DNA of 41,070 bases from a bacterium. GTDB lineage: Bacteria > SZUA-79 > Acidulodesulfobacterales > Acidulodesulfobacteraceae. Positions within the stretch are counted from its first letter, which is position 1, and each line of letters opens with the position of its first letter. The DNA lies in NCBI GenBank assembly GCA_021789605.1, contig JAJYJI010000013.1, positions 1 to 41,070 of the forward strand. The letters are read 5' to 3'. The translations under genes were made by a program, and so were the position numbers. Below are positions 6,367 to 14,912 of the stretch, in pieces. The notes under the pieces are model-generated. The model worked only from the letters and a program-made list of their open reading frames with translations, was not told where the DNA came from and did no database searches.

Positions 6367-7194
6367 TTAATAATTAATAATGTCTTTATATGCGTCTTTT
6401 GACCTGTTATTTATAAAAGGCCATTTTTCCCTTGCGTTTTCTATTTCTTTTGTGTCTATATTGTAAATAAGGGCGCACTCGTTTATTCCGGCAAAATCGT
6501 CTATTATATTGCCGTCCGGCGCTACGCAAAAAGATTTACCGTAAAAATCCAGAGGCTTATCCCTTCCGACCCTGTTTATCCTGAAAACATAAACGCCGTT
6601 TAAAAAGGCATTTGCGGAAATAGATAAAAACCACTTATTGTTGGTATTGAAAGCCGATGCGGTAGGAGCAAAAATAATTCCTGCGCCCTTTAAAGATAAA
6701 ATTCTGGTAGATTCGGGGTAAAAATTGTCCCAGCACATCTGAATGCCGATAGGACCATAAATAGTATTAAAAACCGGGAAGTCTTTTCCGCTTGTAAAAT
6801 AAGACTTTTCGTAATAATATTCGACGTCGGGAAGATGCACCTTTCTGTACACTCCGGTAATATCGCCTTTTTCGCTGATAACCGCCGTGCTGTTGAAATA
6901 ATTATCTCCGCTTTTCTCGAAAAAGGGCGCGATTATTATAATGCCTAATTTTTTTGCCTGCTCGCGGAATAAACCTATAGTCTTGCCCCCGATATCTTCG
7001 GCAGATTTTATATTTTCTTCTATCTTTTCTTTACTGTTATCCTGTAAAAACCAATTAAGCAAAAAAAGTTCCGGGAAGCAAACGATATTTGCCTTGTTTT
7101 TGTGCGCCATAGATAAAAAATCTAACGCTTTTTCCATCGAAGAAGTTTTGTCTTTTGAAGGCGACATCTGAACCGCGCAAACTTTAATTCTCAT
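6367..7194 (-). CDS. Carbon-nitrogen hydrolase (nitrilase superfamily), N-carbamoylputrescine-amidase-like
   Basis: A 275-residue member of the nitrilase/amidase superfamily (PF00795). The catalytic triad is clear: E42 in CFPEL, K118 in YRKVHLPD and C154 in IQMCWDNFYPE. The CWDNFYPE context resembles N-carbamoylputrescine amidases (CWDQWFPE), which make putrescine from N-carbamoylputrescine with release of CO2 and ammonia. No agmatine deiminase or other polyamine gene is adjacent, so the true amide substrate is uncertain. It is cytoplasmic, with no signal peptide. Gaps of nearly 100 bases lie on both sides, so it may be transcribed alone or with typA. Confidence 0.82.
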   Translation of the reverse strand: MRIKVCAVQMSPSKDKTSSMEKALDFLSMAHKNKANIVCFPELFLLNWFLQDNSKEKIEENIKSAEDIGGKTIGLFREQAKKLGIIIIAPFFEKSGDNYFNSTAVISEKGDITGVYRKVHLPDVEYYYEKSYFTSGKDFPVFNTIYGPIGIQMCWDNFYPESTRILSLKGAGIIFAPTASAFNTNNKWFLSISANAFLNGVYVFRINRVGRDKPLDFYGKSFCVAPDGNIIDDFAGINECALIYNIDTKEIENAREKWPFINNRSKDAYKDIINY

Positions 7195-7290
7195 AGAATA
7201 AATATTTTCCGTATTTTATATCATATATTTATTTTATAAAACGGCATGAAATTAATTTCCGGTTGCTATTTCATTGAGCCATGATTTTAA

Positions 7291-9132
7291 TTATACCTTA
7301 AGAAGCCCTCTCGATTCTTTTTTGCGGTCGTTTTCAGACAATAATTTTTTGCGCAGCCTGATAGATTTCGGAGTAAATTCTACTAGCTCGTCGTCTTCGA
7401 TAAATTCAAGCGCATATTCTATCGAAAGCTTTAACGGAGGCGTAAGCGTTATCATTTCGTCGGAAGCCTTTGACCGCATATTGGAAAGCTGTTTCTTCTT
7501 GCATGGATTTACGGCGATATCTCCGGGCTTAGAGTGAATGCCTATTATCATGCCTTCATAAACCTCGTCCTGGGGAGCCGCAAACAAACTGCCCCTGTCC
7601 TGAAGATTAAACAGTCCGTAAGAGTTTGCTTCTCCATTTTCCATGGATATCATTACTCCGTTTTTTCTCGGAGATATATCGAACGCATATTCGTCGAATT
7701 TATAAAAATTGTGGTTCATAGTGCCTGTACCCTTCGTCATAGTCAGAAATTCATTGTGAAAACCTATTATGCTCCTAGAAGGTATAATAAACTCCAGATA
7801 TGTGTTTCCCTGCTCGTCTTTAGTCATATCCATTAAATTTCCTTTCATAGACGAAAGCCTTTCCAATACGGAACCTGTAAACTCATCTTTTATTGTTATA
7901 TATAAAAGTTCGTACGGCTCCATCTTTTTTCCGTCGATTTCCTTAATTACGCCTTTAGGCTTGGAAACGGCGAATTCAAAGCCTTCCCTCCTCATCTTTT
8001 CTATTAAGATAGAAAGATGCAAAAGCCCCCTGCCGTAAACGTCGAAAACCGTTTCGTCGCCGGTTTCCGCAACCTTGAGGCCGACGTTATTGGATACCTC
8101 TTTATAAAGCCTTTCTCTTATCTGCCTTGTCGTAACTAATTTTCCTTCTCTTCCCGAAAACGGACTTTTATTTACTATAAAATTTACTAAAATAACGGGC
8201 TCGTCTATTTTAATTCGCTGCAGCGGAGAAACCGGCTTTTCGCTTACCACGTAATCTCCGGCGTTTACTCCCGTAAGTCCCGCAACCAATGCTATATCGC
8301 CCTCGTTGATTTCGGAAGTTTCCAATCTTTTAAGTCCGTCGAATAAAAATATTTTATTAGGTTTTGTCCTGACTAATTCGTCCTTGGCATTATATAGATA
8401 CACCTGGTCCATAACCCTCAGTTTTCCAGACTTCACTATCCCTATGGCGGTTGCCCCAAGAAAATCGTCGTGCCCTATGCTTGTAACTAAAAACTCGAGT
8501 TCCGGTTTGTCTAATATAGGCGGATTGGGTATATATTCAATTATTGCGTCAAAAAGGGGATTGAGCCTCTCCGCGTATCTGTCCTGTCCCTGAATACTTA
8601 AATCTTTTATAGCGTAACCTTCTTTGGCGGAGGTATAAATAACGGGAAAATTTAAATTTACGTTTTCTCCTCCAAGCTCAAGAAATAAATCGTAAACCAT
8701 CTCTAAAACTTCTTCCGGCCTTGCGCCGGGCCTGTCTATTTTATTTATAACAAGCACTATATGCAGATTATATTCAAAACATTTTTTAAGGATAAACCTG
8801 GTTTGGGGCATAGGGCCGTCGAATGCGTCTACGAGAAGCAAAACCCCGTCTACCATGGCGAGAACTCTTTCGACTTCGCTTCCGAAATCTCCGTGCCCGG
8901 GAGTATCGACTATATTTATTCTGTAATCTTTATATTTTATTCCCGTGCATTTGGATAAAATAGTTATTCCCCTCTCTTTTTCCAGTTCGTCGCTGTCCAT
9001 CGCCCTTTCGGAAAGCGCATCAAAATCTCTTTTGCTTATGCTTTCTTTAAGCATTTTGTCTATAAGCGTGGTTTTTCCGTGGTCAACATGGGCTACAACC
9101 GCTATATTCCTAATTTTCTTTTGAAAATTCAA
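7291..9132 (-). CDS. typA: Ribosome-associated GTPase TypA/BipA
   Basis: A translational GTPase of 613 residues, the usual length. G-domain motifs are AHVDHGKTT (14-22), RGITI (about 54-58), DTPGHGDF (76-83), NKIDRPGA (130-137) and TSAKEG. The rest has the EF-G-like domains and the BipA C-terminal domain. TypA binds the 70S ribosome and helps assembly and growth under cold or other stress. The start is TTG, with CCGGAGG placed 7 bases before it. Exactly the same leader, CCGGAGGAAAATAATTG, precedes tsf. It lies just downstream of the cold-shock gene but is separated from it by a strong terminator. Confidence 0.95.
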   Translation of the reverse strand: MNFQKKIRNIAVVAHVDHGKTTLIDKMLKESISKRDFDALSERAMDSDELEKERGITILSKCTGIKYKDYRINIVDTPGHGDFGSEVERVLAMVDGVLLLVDAFDGPMPQTRFILKKCFEYNLHIVLVINKIDRPGARPEEVLEMVYDLFLELGGENVNLNFPVIYTSAKEGYAIKDLSIQGQDRYAERLNPLFDAIIEYIPNPPILDKPELEFLVTSIGHDDFLGATAIGIVKSGKLRVMDQVYLYNAKDELVRTKPNKIFLFDGLKRLETSEINEGDIALVAGLTGVNAGDYVVSEKPVSPLQRIKIDEPVILVNFIVNKSPFSGREGKLVTTRQIRERLYKEVSNNVGLKVAETGDETVFDVYGRGLLHLSILIEKMRREGFEFAVSKPKGVIKEIDGKKMEPYELLYITIKDEFTGSVLERLSSMKGNLMDMTKDEQGNTYLEFIIPSRSIIGFHNEFLTMTKGTGTMNHNFYKFDEYAFDISPRKNGVMISMENGEANSYGLFNLQDRGSLFAAPQDEVYEGMIIGIHSKPGDIAVNPCKKKQLSNMRSKASDEMITLTPPLKLSIEYALEFIEDDELVEFTPKSIRLRKKLLSENDRKKESRGLLKV

Positions 9133-9157
9133 TTATTTTCCTCCGGTTTTTTCAAAT

Positions 9158-9193
9158 AAAAAAACCCCAATAAATTTAATTTATTTACTGGGG
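9158..9193 (-). terminator. Rho-independent terminator after the cold-shock gene
   Basis: CCCCA (9165-9169) pairs with TGGGG (9189-9193), and TAAAT/ATTTA pair inside after one mismatch. On the minus strand the stem is followed by a run of seven T (9164-9158). It ends the csp transcript before typA. Confidence 0.85.
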
Positions 9194-9352
9194 TAAATGA
9201 TTTTAAAATGGTCAAACTTTTAAAACGGCATACTTTTGTTCGCTTGCTATAATTATATTACTTTATTATTACTTTCCTCAGAGGATAGTGAAATTTTTAA
9301 TGATATTTAGCGCAAGTAGATAGAATACACCGCTTAAAGCAATAAACAAAGA

Positions 9353-9556
9353 TTATCCCTTCGTTACATTGATAGCCTGGGGACCTTTTGCGCCATTGGT
9401 GATTTCAAATTCTACTTTCTGTCCCTCCGTTAAGGTTTTAAAACCATCCTGCGAAATCGCAGAATAATGAACGAAAACATCTGGTCCGTTCTCCTGTTCG
9501 ATAAAACCAAAACCTTTACTGTCGTTAAACCATTTCACTTTCCCTTGGTACCTCAT
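9353..9556 (-). CDS. cspA: Cold shock protein, CspA family
   Basis: A 67-residue single-domain cold shock protein (OB-fold RNA chaperone). The RNA-binding motifs KGFGFI (RNP1, about 14-19) and VFVHYSAI (RNP2) are intact, and the start [12 protein letters not shown] is typical. AAGGAG lies upstream of the ATG at good spacing. It has its own consensus -35 promoter, a leader of about 100 bases that contains a hairpin, and a strong terminator, so it is a single-gene unit. A long leader is usual for cold-regulated csp genes. The chaperone probably melts mRNA structure, but cold induction is not shown by the sequence itself. Confidence 0.95.
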   Translation of the reverse strand: MRYQGKVKWFNDSKGFGFIEQENGPDVFVHYSAISQDGFKTLTEGQKVEFEITNGAKGPQAINVTKG

Positions 9557-9623
9557 ACTTAACTTCTCCTTGAATCTTAAAAACAGCCTTTAAAATAATG
9601 CGGGCTGCTTGTTTATTAAATTA

Positions 9624-9655
9624 GACATTTATCTAAACAACTAGATAAATAAGTC
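9624..9655 (-). promoter_or_regulatory. Hairpin in the csp leader
   Basis: GAC-ATTTATCTA (9624-9635) pairs with TAGATAAAT-AAGTC (9642-9655), nine continuous pairs plus three more after a small bulge, around loop AACAAC. It lies near the 5' end of the predicted leader, where csp mRNAs often carry a regulatory cold-box structure. Confidence 0.5.
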
Positions 9656-9664
9656 ATTCTTTAG

Positions 9665-9693
9665 AGTTTAAACTACTAAATGATTAATGTCAA
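9665..9693 (-). promoter_or_regulatory. Promoter of the cold-shock gene
   Basis: Minus strand: perfect -35 TTGACA (9693-9688), 17-base spacer, -10 TAAACT (9670-9665; 4 of 6). Transcription would start near 9658, about 100 bases before the ATG at 9556. Confidence 0.65.
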
Positions 9694-9699
9694 GTTATT

Positions 9700-9916
9700 T
9701 TTCATGTTATTTTTCATGCCTGTTTTTGATTTATGTTTTTGATTGCGTTAATAAATTTTAAGACGGCTGTTTTTCGTTTGGCGTTTTAAACATATCCGGT
9801 TTTTTACCTATTTTCCATATTCTCTGCCGGCATTCCGCCGCAATTTGCAGAACCGCCTTTAATTGGCTTAGCCGGTACGCCCAAGGCTGCGCGACGGAAA
9901 TAACGATGCCTTTCAA
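9700..9916. other. Intergenic region between rlmB and the csp promoter
   Basis: No gene-like frame with a ribosome binding site was found. A 77-codon minus-strand frame that ends here begins inside rlmB in another phase and is not convincing. No clear terminator for rlmB is visible. Confidence 0.5.
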
Positions 9917-10684
9917 TTATTTTTTCCCGGCGTATTTTCTCTGCCTTAAAATCTCGTAAGCCGTAACCGCGAAACTTACCGATGCATTCAGAGAATTTAT
10001 GCTTCCAGCCATCGGAATCTTTAAAACCTTTTCGCATTTCTCCGCCGTCAATCTTCTTAGCCCTTTGCCTTCCGAACCGACTACTATCGCAAGAGGAACA
10101 TCGTAATCCATTCCGTAAATATCGTCTTCAGCCTCGTTGGAAAGCCCTATGACCCATATTCCGCGTTTTTTTAAATCTTCGATGGTCCGCGAGATATTGG
10201 CTACCCTCACCGTATCTACGTAAAAAACAGCCCCCTGAGAAACATGCGCCGCGGAAGACGTAATAAAAACCGAGTTCGATTTAGGAACTATTATGCCCGA
10301 AATACCGGCGCAGTTAGCCGTCCTTATTATGGAGCCTAAATTCTGCGGGTCCGTAATTTCGTCGAGGATTAAATACACGGGCATTACGGAAGGAAAATTA
10401 TCGGCATTTGCTTTGCCTGTCAATTCTTCATAGCTTTTTTCCCTATATTCGACATTTGCGGCAATGCCTTTAATAAGCGCTTCCCTGCCGAAATCTTTTA
10501 TAAAGGCGCCGTCGTTTTTCGTGAGAACATTAATATTTTTTTCTTCAAAAAGTTTAATAAGGTTCTTATCTATTATTCCGTTTTTCAATTTTTTTTCGCT
10601 TAGGTAAACTCTGTCTCCCATTTTTAAATTTCCCGAAAATACGGCTTCCTTAAGGGTGTTCACCCCGTAAATTATTAGATTCAT
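9917..10684 (-). CDS. rlmB: 23S rRNA (guanosine-2'-O-)-methyltransferase RlmB, TrmH/SpoU family
   Basis: A 255-residue SPOUT-class methyltransferase. The N-terminal part (about 1-75) is the SpoU substrate-binding domain. The catalytic trefoil-knot domain has motif 1 QNLGSIIRTA, motif 2 VVGSEGKGL and motif 3 IPMAGSINSLNASVSFAV. Length and motifs fit RlmB, which methylates the ribose of G2251 in the peptidyl-transferase P-loop of 23S rRNA; a tRNA or other rRNA target is possible within the family. It is the last gene of the ctpA-yibQ-pyrF-rlmB run, 80 bases after pyrF, with a small AT-only dyad (10714-10732) in that gap. Confidence 0.87.
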   Translation of the reverse strand: MNLIIYGVNTLKEAVFSGNLKMGDRVYLSEKKLKNGIIDKNLIKLFEEKNINVLTKNDGAFIKDFGREALIKGIAANVEYREKSYEELTGKANADNFPSVMPVYLILDEITDPQNLGSIIRTANCAGISGIIVPKSNSVFITSSAAHVSQGAVFYVDTVRVANISRTIEDLKKRGIWVIGLSNEAEDDIYGMDYDVPLAIVVGSEGKGLRRLTAEKCEKVLKIPMAGSINSLNASVSFAVTAYEILRQRKYAGKK

Positions 10685-10764
10685 ATTATTTTCGCTTCCG
10701 TTTTTATTGAATCGTTTATAGTATTTATAAACTATTATGCTTTGTATGCAGTTCCCGGCGGGTA

Positions 10765-11589
10765 TTATCCGCGGTTATTTTCTATATCCGAATAAATATC
10801 CCGCAGGGCGGCGGCTGGATTTTCCGCTCCGGTTATTTCCCTTCCCACGACTATGTAATCCGCACCGGAATTAAAAGCTTCGGAAGGCGTCGTTATTCTT
10901 TTCTGGTCGTCTTTAATATTTTTTGATTTAAGCCTTATCCCGGGAGTAACGGCCTTGAAATTTTTACCGAAAATTTTTTTTATTTTAAAAGATTCGAGGG
11001 CCGAGCAAACGACTCCGTCCATTTCCGCCGCCCATGCCAGTTTTGCCAGATGTAAAGCCAAAAGGGAAGCCGCGTTATTTGAACTGCCTCTGCTTATTCC
11101 TTTATCGCGCCTTTTTCCGGCGGCTTCGCTTGCGGGTTCGCATATTGGAAAAATATTGTTTTCCTCGCCTAAATTATAAAAAATATCGCTTACGTCCCCG
11201 CCGGACAAATTGGTCAGCACGGTTACGGCAATAATATCGATATGTTTTCCGGCTGCATCCTCAGCTTCTTTGCAGCCTTTCTTTGCCGCTTTCATCATAT
11301 CTATGCCGCCGGACGCGTGTACGTTGATTATATCCGCTCCTAATTTTCCCGCAGATTTTACGGCATTATAAACCGTGTTGGGTATGTCGTGAAATTTAAG
11401 GTCTAAAAATATTTTGCCTCCGTAATTTTTAACTAATTCGATGCTTTTCGCTCCGCAGGAAGTAAAAAACTCGGAACCTATTTTATAAAAATAAGCTTCG
11501 CCGTCAAGTTTTTCGAGCAGCAGGCCGGCCGGTTTCAAATCCGGGTAATCCAATGCTACTATTACCTTTTCTTTAATATTATTTTCCAT
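10765..11589 (-). CDS. pyrF: Orotidine 5'-phosphate decarboxylase
   Basis: The last enzyme of UMP synthesis, converting OMP to UMP and CO2. The bacterial group I signature FLDLKFHDIPNT carries D63, K65 and D68 of the catalytic D-x-K-x-x-D array, and VVGREITGAENP near the end holds the phosphate-binding Arg. At 274 residues it is about 35 longer than usual because of a hydrophilic insert at roughly 141-173 (from GEENNIF to SSNNAAS) before the conserved LAKLA...DGVVCSA segment. The insert lies in a loop-rich part and should not remove catalytic residues. It lies 10 bases after the yibQ-like gene and is probably cotranscribed with it. Confidence 0.94.
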   Translation of the reverse strand: MENNIKEKVIVALDYPDLKPAGLLLEKLDGEAYFYKIGSEFFTSCGAKSIELVKNYGGKIFLDLKFHDIPNTVYNAVKSAGKLGADIINVHASGGIDMMKAAKKGCKEAEDAAGKHIDIIAVTVLTNLSGGDVSDIFYNLGEENNIFPICEPASEAAGKRRDKGISRGSSNNAASLLALHLAKLAWAAEMDGVVCSALESFKIKKIFGKNFKAVTPGIRLKSKNIKDDQKRITTPSEAFNSGADYIVVGREITGAENPAAALRDIYSDIENNRG

Positions 11590-11599
11590 AATAAATAAA

Positions 11600-12859
11600 T
11601 TATCTCAAAAATTCGCACAAAGGCACGAATGCGTAGCCTTCTTTTTTAAGTTTAGGTATTTCCAGCATCAGCGCTTTCACAGTGCCGTATCTAGGATGCC
11701 CTATAACTATTACTCTTTTAAATCTTTTCGCCAAAGAGGCGGCAATATTAATCTGGTTTTTTATATAAAAAACGGATGGTTTATCGTCGATAAAAACATC
11801 TCTCTGAGCCGAGGGAACACCCTGCTTTAACGCGCATCTGTAAGCATAGCTGTTATCGTCGGTAAGGCTGTCGATAAAAAACATATTCTTTTTTTTAAAA
11901 TCTGATACGGCTTCGCATATCTTTTTTTTATCGGATGTAAATAGCGACCCTTCATGGTTGTTTGCTCCGTCTATATATGGAAGTCTGCTTATGTCGGCAA
12001 AAATTTTTCGTCTTATCTCTTTTTTATCCATCCAGACGAACAATGCTCCGTCGCCCGGAAAAAGAGCCGTATTAACCGGCTCCATGGGAACGTGCATTAT
12101 GGTTTCGTAACCCAGCGCGTGAAGTTTTACGTCTATATTTTTGGAATAAGCGGCATAAGGAAATATCGCGAAAGTTATAGGGGTGCGCAATGAAACTAAA
12201 CTGTTTATATAAGACCTTTTGTATCCGACGTCGTCGATATCCAAGGCAATTTTAGGAGATTTAACATATTCTTTAATCGATACGAAGCCGCTGTAGTCTG
12301 CCCCCTTTACTATAAATACCGCTTTTAAAAACAGTTTGGACCCGTAAAAAAAATACGCGCACAGGCAGTTATCCTTAACGGTATATAAATAATAGCTTAT
12401 GCCGTCGTTAGAAGGAATTATGAACCTTTTAAATTCTTTATGGAAAATTTTCTTTATGCTGTTAAAATCAGTATTTTTTGGTATAAGTATATCGTATTTA
12501 TCAAAAATCGCATTCACGGGTTTTATATCGGGTCCTGAATCAACCGGGACGCGAATGGTTAAGGCTGCATTCTCCCTTGCGATGTTATCTTTCGATATTC
12601 TTAAGTCTTCAATGGTTTTTTTAAAGAATTTGTTAAATATTTTTAGCGGATGTCTTTTATATTCTTTTATTTTTACCGCAATTTTATTGGCCCTGCCGTA
12701 ACGGTATATTTTTTTTTCAGAAACTGTTTTCGCCGGCTTTAAAAAAATAAATTTATAATAAACAATGGCCGAAAAAAAAATTGCGGCTAAAATACAGGAC
12801 GCTATAATAAATATCTTGCCCCGGTATCCCGATTTCCCCTGCTGTTTATTTGACCGCAA
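11600..12859 (-). CDS. yibQ: Divergent polysaccharide deacetylase family protein (YibQ-like)
   Basis: A 419-residue protein with an N-terminal membrane helix (about residues 14-38) and a C-terminal divergent polysaccharide deacetylase domain (PF04748, about 205-415), recognised by ALDIDDVGY, TFAIFPYA, HVPMEP, GANNHEGS, FIDSLT and VIGHPR. The domain faces the periplasm. Members are thought to act on envelope polysaccharide, and they commonly sit next to the murein hydrolase activator EnvC and CtpA, as here with ctpA 7 bases upstream. The middle part (about 40-200) is not conserved enough for me to name. The start is TTG, with GGGGAG before it at somewhat long spacing. The enzymatic activity is unproven. 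Confidence 0.8.
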   Translation of the reverse strand: MRSNKQQGKSGYRGKIFIIASCILAAIFFSAIVYYKFIFLKPAKTVSEKKIYRYGRANKIAVKIKEYKRHPLKIFNKFFKKTIEDLRISKDNIARENAALTIRVPVDSGPDIKPVNAIFDKYDILIPKNTDFNSIKKIFHKEFKRFIIPSNDGISYYLYTVKDNCLCAYFFYGSKLFLKAVFIVKGADYSGFVSIKEYVKSPKIALDIDDVGYKRSYINSLVSLRTPITFAIFPYAAYSKNIDVKLHALGYETIMHVPMEPVNTALFPGDGALFVWMDKKEIRRKIFADISRLPYIDGANNHEGSLFTSDKKKICEAVSDFKKKNMFFIDSLTDDNSYAYRCALKQGVPSAQRDVFIDDKPSVFYIKNQINIAASLAKRFKRVIVIGHPRYGTVKALMLEIPKLKKEGYAFVPLCEFLR

Positions 12860-12866
12860 ACTTATA

Positions 12867-14204
12867 TTACTCCCCGGTTCCGGTTTCTTTTATAACTTTC
12901 CAGCTCTTAAGAAGTTCGTAAGCAAATCTGAACTGGTTGTCTTTCTTAAAATAAATATTAAACGCTTTAAAATCTTGCGCGCCTTTGAGCTTTTTGCTCT
13001 CCGGATTTTTAAAGTGATGCCTCAAATTTACCTCTCTTAGCGTTCTAAGGGGCTTTACAAATATAAAATTTTTTGAACTGCCTACGTTAAAGTCCGGGAG
13101 CACGCCAGTATCCTGCACCGAAACTCCGTTCGGCAGAAAATAGAAAGCCGTGGTCAGACCCATGCCCGTTCCGTCGGGCAGGGTGTAGACAGTCTGAACC
13201 GAACCCTTCCCGAACGTCTGTTCCCCGACGACTACGGCTCTTTTATGGGCTTGCAGACTTCCCGCGGTTATTTCGGCTGCGCTCGCCGTGCCGGAATTGA
13301 CGATGACAACAATAGGATAATCCGGGGCGGTATATTTCCCCAACGCATAATATTTTACATCCTGGGATTTTATTCTCCCCCGGGTATAAACCACTATCCC
13401 GCTTTTAATGAAATCGCTGCAAACTTTAACGGCTTCGTTCAGTAATCCGCCGGGATTGTTTCTTAGGTCCAATATGAGCCCGCGGATTCCGTGTTCCTTC
13501 AAACCGATGATTTTAAGGGCTTTTAAAAGTTGAGAGTTCGTGTAATCTTGAAAACTGGAAATTCGTATATATCCTATATGATGCGGGAGAAGCATATATT
13601 TAACGCTTTTTAAAATTATATTTTTTCTTAAGAGGGTAAAAATTCTCGGGCGTTTAAAACTTTTCCTTTTAATCAGAAGATTAACGGAGGTGCCGGCCTT
13701 GCCGTGCAACAGGCCGACGGCCTTCATAATGTTCATATTATAGGTTGAAATATTATCTATTTTTTCTATAATATCTCCGGATTTAAGGCCGGCCTTAGCG
13801 GCCGGAGAACCGTCTATAGGCGATATCACTACTACATAGCCGTTCTTGGTGGAAATTTTAATTCCTATTCCCGTAAATTTTCCCGAAGTTTGCGATTTCA
13901 TCTGCCTGAACTCGTCAGGCGTAAGAAAATAGGTATGGGGGTCAAGGGTCGAAACCATTCCGTCTATTGCCCCGAATATAAGTTTTCTTGACGGTTCTTT
14001 TCTTATGTAATTATTTTTAATTAAAGAATAGACCTTTGAAAAAAGCTTTATATTTTTAAGAGCGCGTTCATTTATTTTTTCTTTATTTTCGGTCCCGGCG
14101 GCATTTCCCGTTTTAGCAAAACATATTCTTCCGGCCGCAGAAAACCCAAAAATTAAATAAAAAATAAATAAAAAAAATATAGAGCTTTTTATGCGCTTAT
14201 TCAT
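12867..14204 (-). CDS. ctpA: C-terminal processing serine peptidase CtpA (S41 family)
   Basis: A periplasmic tail-specific protease of 445 residues. The ATG at 14204 is preferred over an upstream ATG at 14261 because GAGG lies 7 bases before it and a clean signal peptide begins there (MNKRIKSSIFF, hydrophobic core, then ICFA). A PDZ domain (about 105-180; TGIGIKI, GSPAAKAGLKSGDII) precedes the S41 core with LDLRNNPGG, catalytic S308 in NSGTASAAE and K333 in GKGSVQT. It is the first gene of the ctpA-yibQ-pyrF-rlmB run. CtpA enzymes cleave C-termini of envelope proteins, often cell-wall hydrolases. A weak promoter candidate lies upstream. Confidence 0.94.
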   Translation of the reverse strand: MNKRIKSSIFFLFIFYLIFGFSAAGRICFAKTGNAAGTENKEKINERALKNIKLFSKVYSLIKNNYIRKEPSRKLIFGAIDGMVSTLDPHTYFLTPDEFRQMKSQTSGKFTGIGIKISTKNGYVVVISPIDGSPAAKAGLKSGDIIEKIDNISTYNMNIMKAVGLLHGKAGTSVNLLIKRKSFKRPRIFTLLRKNIILKSVKYMLLPHHIGYIRISSFQDYTNSQLLKALKIIGLKEHGIRGLILDLRNNPGGLLNEAVKVCSDFIKSGIVVYTRGRIKSQDVKYYALGKYTAPDYPIVVIVNSGTASAAEITAGSLQAHKRAVVVGEQTFGKGSVQTVYTLPDGTGMGLTTAFYFLPNGVSVQDTGVLPDFNVGSSKNFIFVKPLRTLREVNLRHHFKNPESKKLKGAQDFKAFNIYFKKDNQFRFAYELLKSWKVIKETGTGE

Positions 14205-14231
14205 ATTATTGCCTCGCAAATAATGTAGTTT

Positions 14232-14261
14232 TATATAATCGCTTTTTATAGCCGCTTTCAA
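14232..14261 (-). promoter_or_regulatory. Possible ctpA promoter
   Basis: Minus strand: TTGAAA (14261-14256), 18-base spacer, TATATA (14237-14232). It would start transcription close to 14225 and therefore fits the ATG at 14204, not the one at 14261. The boxes are imperfect in AT-rich DNA. Confidence 0.35.
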
Positions 14262-14474
14262 AACCGGCGCTTAATTTAAATATCCAAGCGTTTATTAATT
14301 TTATAATTTTGCGCATTAAATGTCTATTCTTTTTATTTCGCATTTTATTGCGCAGAAATACATATATATTAGCAATATCCGGAAGGAATTTTTATAAGTT
14401 ATCGGGCGCTTTAAACGTTTGCGGGAAATGCCGAAATGATATTTTTAACTTTAATTAATTTTAATAAATTAAAT
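14262..14474. other. Gene-free AT-rich spacer between ctpA and the lipoprotein terminator
   Basis: No credible reading frame, RNA or repeat was seen. The core GCGCA recurs at about 14312 and 14352 without a clear structure. Confidence 0.5.
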
Positions 14475-14513
14475 CCCGCTTTCTACTGCGATATACGCTA
14501 TATAGAAAGCGGG
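14475..14513 (-). terminator. Terminator hairpin after the lipoprotein gene
   Basis: CCCGCTTTCTA (14475-14485) and TAGAAAGCGGG (14503-14513) form a perfect 11-pair stem with a 17-base loop, 22 bases after the lipoprotein stop codon. On the minus strand it is followed by AT-rich sequence rather than a pure T-run (ATTTAATTTATT), so termination may be partial. Confidence 0.7.
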
Positions 14514-14534
14514 CGGAAAATTTTGTTTTAAACC

Positions 14535-14795
14535 TTAACTGTTTGCCTTAGGAGCTTCGGGAGCTTTTTTAGCGGGAGCCGCAGCTTTTGCCGCGGGAGC
14601 CGCAGCTTTTGCCGCGGGAGCCGCAGGAGCCGCCGCAGTTGCCGCAGGAGCCGCCGCAGTTGCCGCAGGAGCCGCAGCAGTTGCCGCGGGAGCCGCAGGA
14701 GCCGGTTTAGCAGCTTCTTTTTTTGCGCAACCGGAAAATGCCAAAGCGGATACGATTAAAAATCCTCCTAAAACTAATACTGTAAGCTTTTTCAA
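14535..14795 (-). CDS. Small Ala/Pro-rich repeat lipoprotein
   Basis: An 86-residue lipoprotein. The signal peptide MKKLTVLVLGGFLIVSALAFSGC ends in a lipobox with the lipidated Cys at residue 23. Nearly all the rest is repeats of APAATAA, later APAAKAA, encoded by near-identical tandem DNA units at about 14567-14706, followed by a lysine-rich tail. Such Ala/Pro/Lys tails form extended, flexible chains, so it may bridge or space the outer membrane and the cell wall; that is inference. The start is TTG, preceded by a very strong AAAGGAGGTGA. A near-consensus promoter and a stable terminator make it an autonomous, probably abundant product. Repeat number could vary between strains. Confidence 0.85.
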   Translation of the reverse strand: MKKLTVLVLGGFLIVSALAFSGCAKKEAAKPAPAAPAATAAAPAATAAAPAATAAAPAAPAAKAAAPAAKAAAPAKKAPEAPKANS

Positions 14796-14821
14796 AATTT
14801 ATCACCTCCTTTAACCTTTTT

Positions 14822-14850
14822 ATTCTATTTTTAGCGAAAGATTTTGTCAA
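14822..14850 (-). promoter_or_regulatory. Strong promoter of the lipoprotein gene
   Basis: Minus strand: perfect -35 TTGACA (14850-14845), 17-base spacer, -10 TAGAAT (14827-14822; 5 of 6). Transcription would start near 14815, about 20 bases before the TTG start and right before the strong ribosome binding site. Confidence 0.8.
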
Positions 14851-14862
14851 GAGAAATTTTTA

Positions 14863-14893
14863 TTGAAAATTTTACAATATAATATATTATAAT
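14863..14893 (+). promoter_or_regulatory. Possible promoter of thiE-ftsE-ftsX
   Basis: TTGAAA (14863-14868) and TATAAT (14888-14893) are 19 bases apart, slightly long. The transcript would begin just before the ATG at 14913. It lies back to back with the lipoprotein promoter. No TPP riboswitch fits in the short space. Confidence 0.35.
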
Positions 14894-14912
14894 ATAAATA
14901 GCCGGTATTAAT

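Noticed and set aside
9804-10037. Minus-strand 77-codon frame after rlmB
   Set aside because: It starts inside rlmB in another phase and has no ribosome binding site.
10714-10732. GTTTATA/TATAAAC hairpin between pyrF and rlmB as a terminator
   Set aside because: The stem is only seven A/T-rich pairs with no T-run; too weak to call.
14796-14912. TPP riboswitch upstream of thiE
   Set aside because: The space is filled by two promoters and has no TPP-box sequences.
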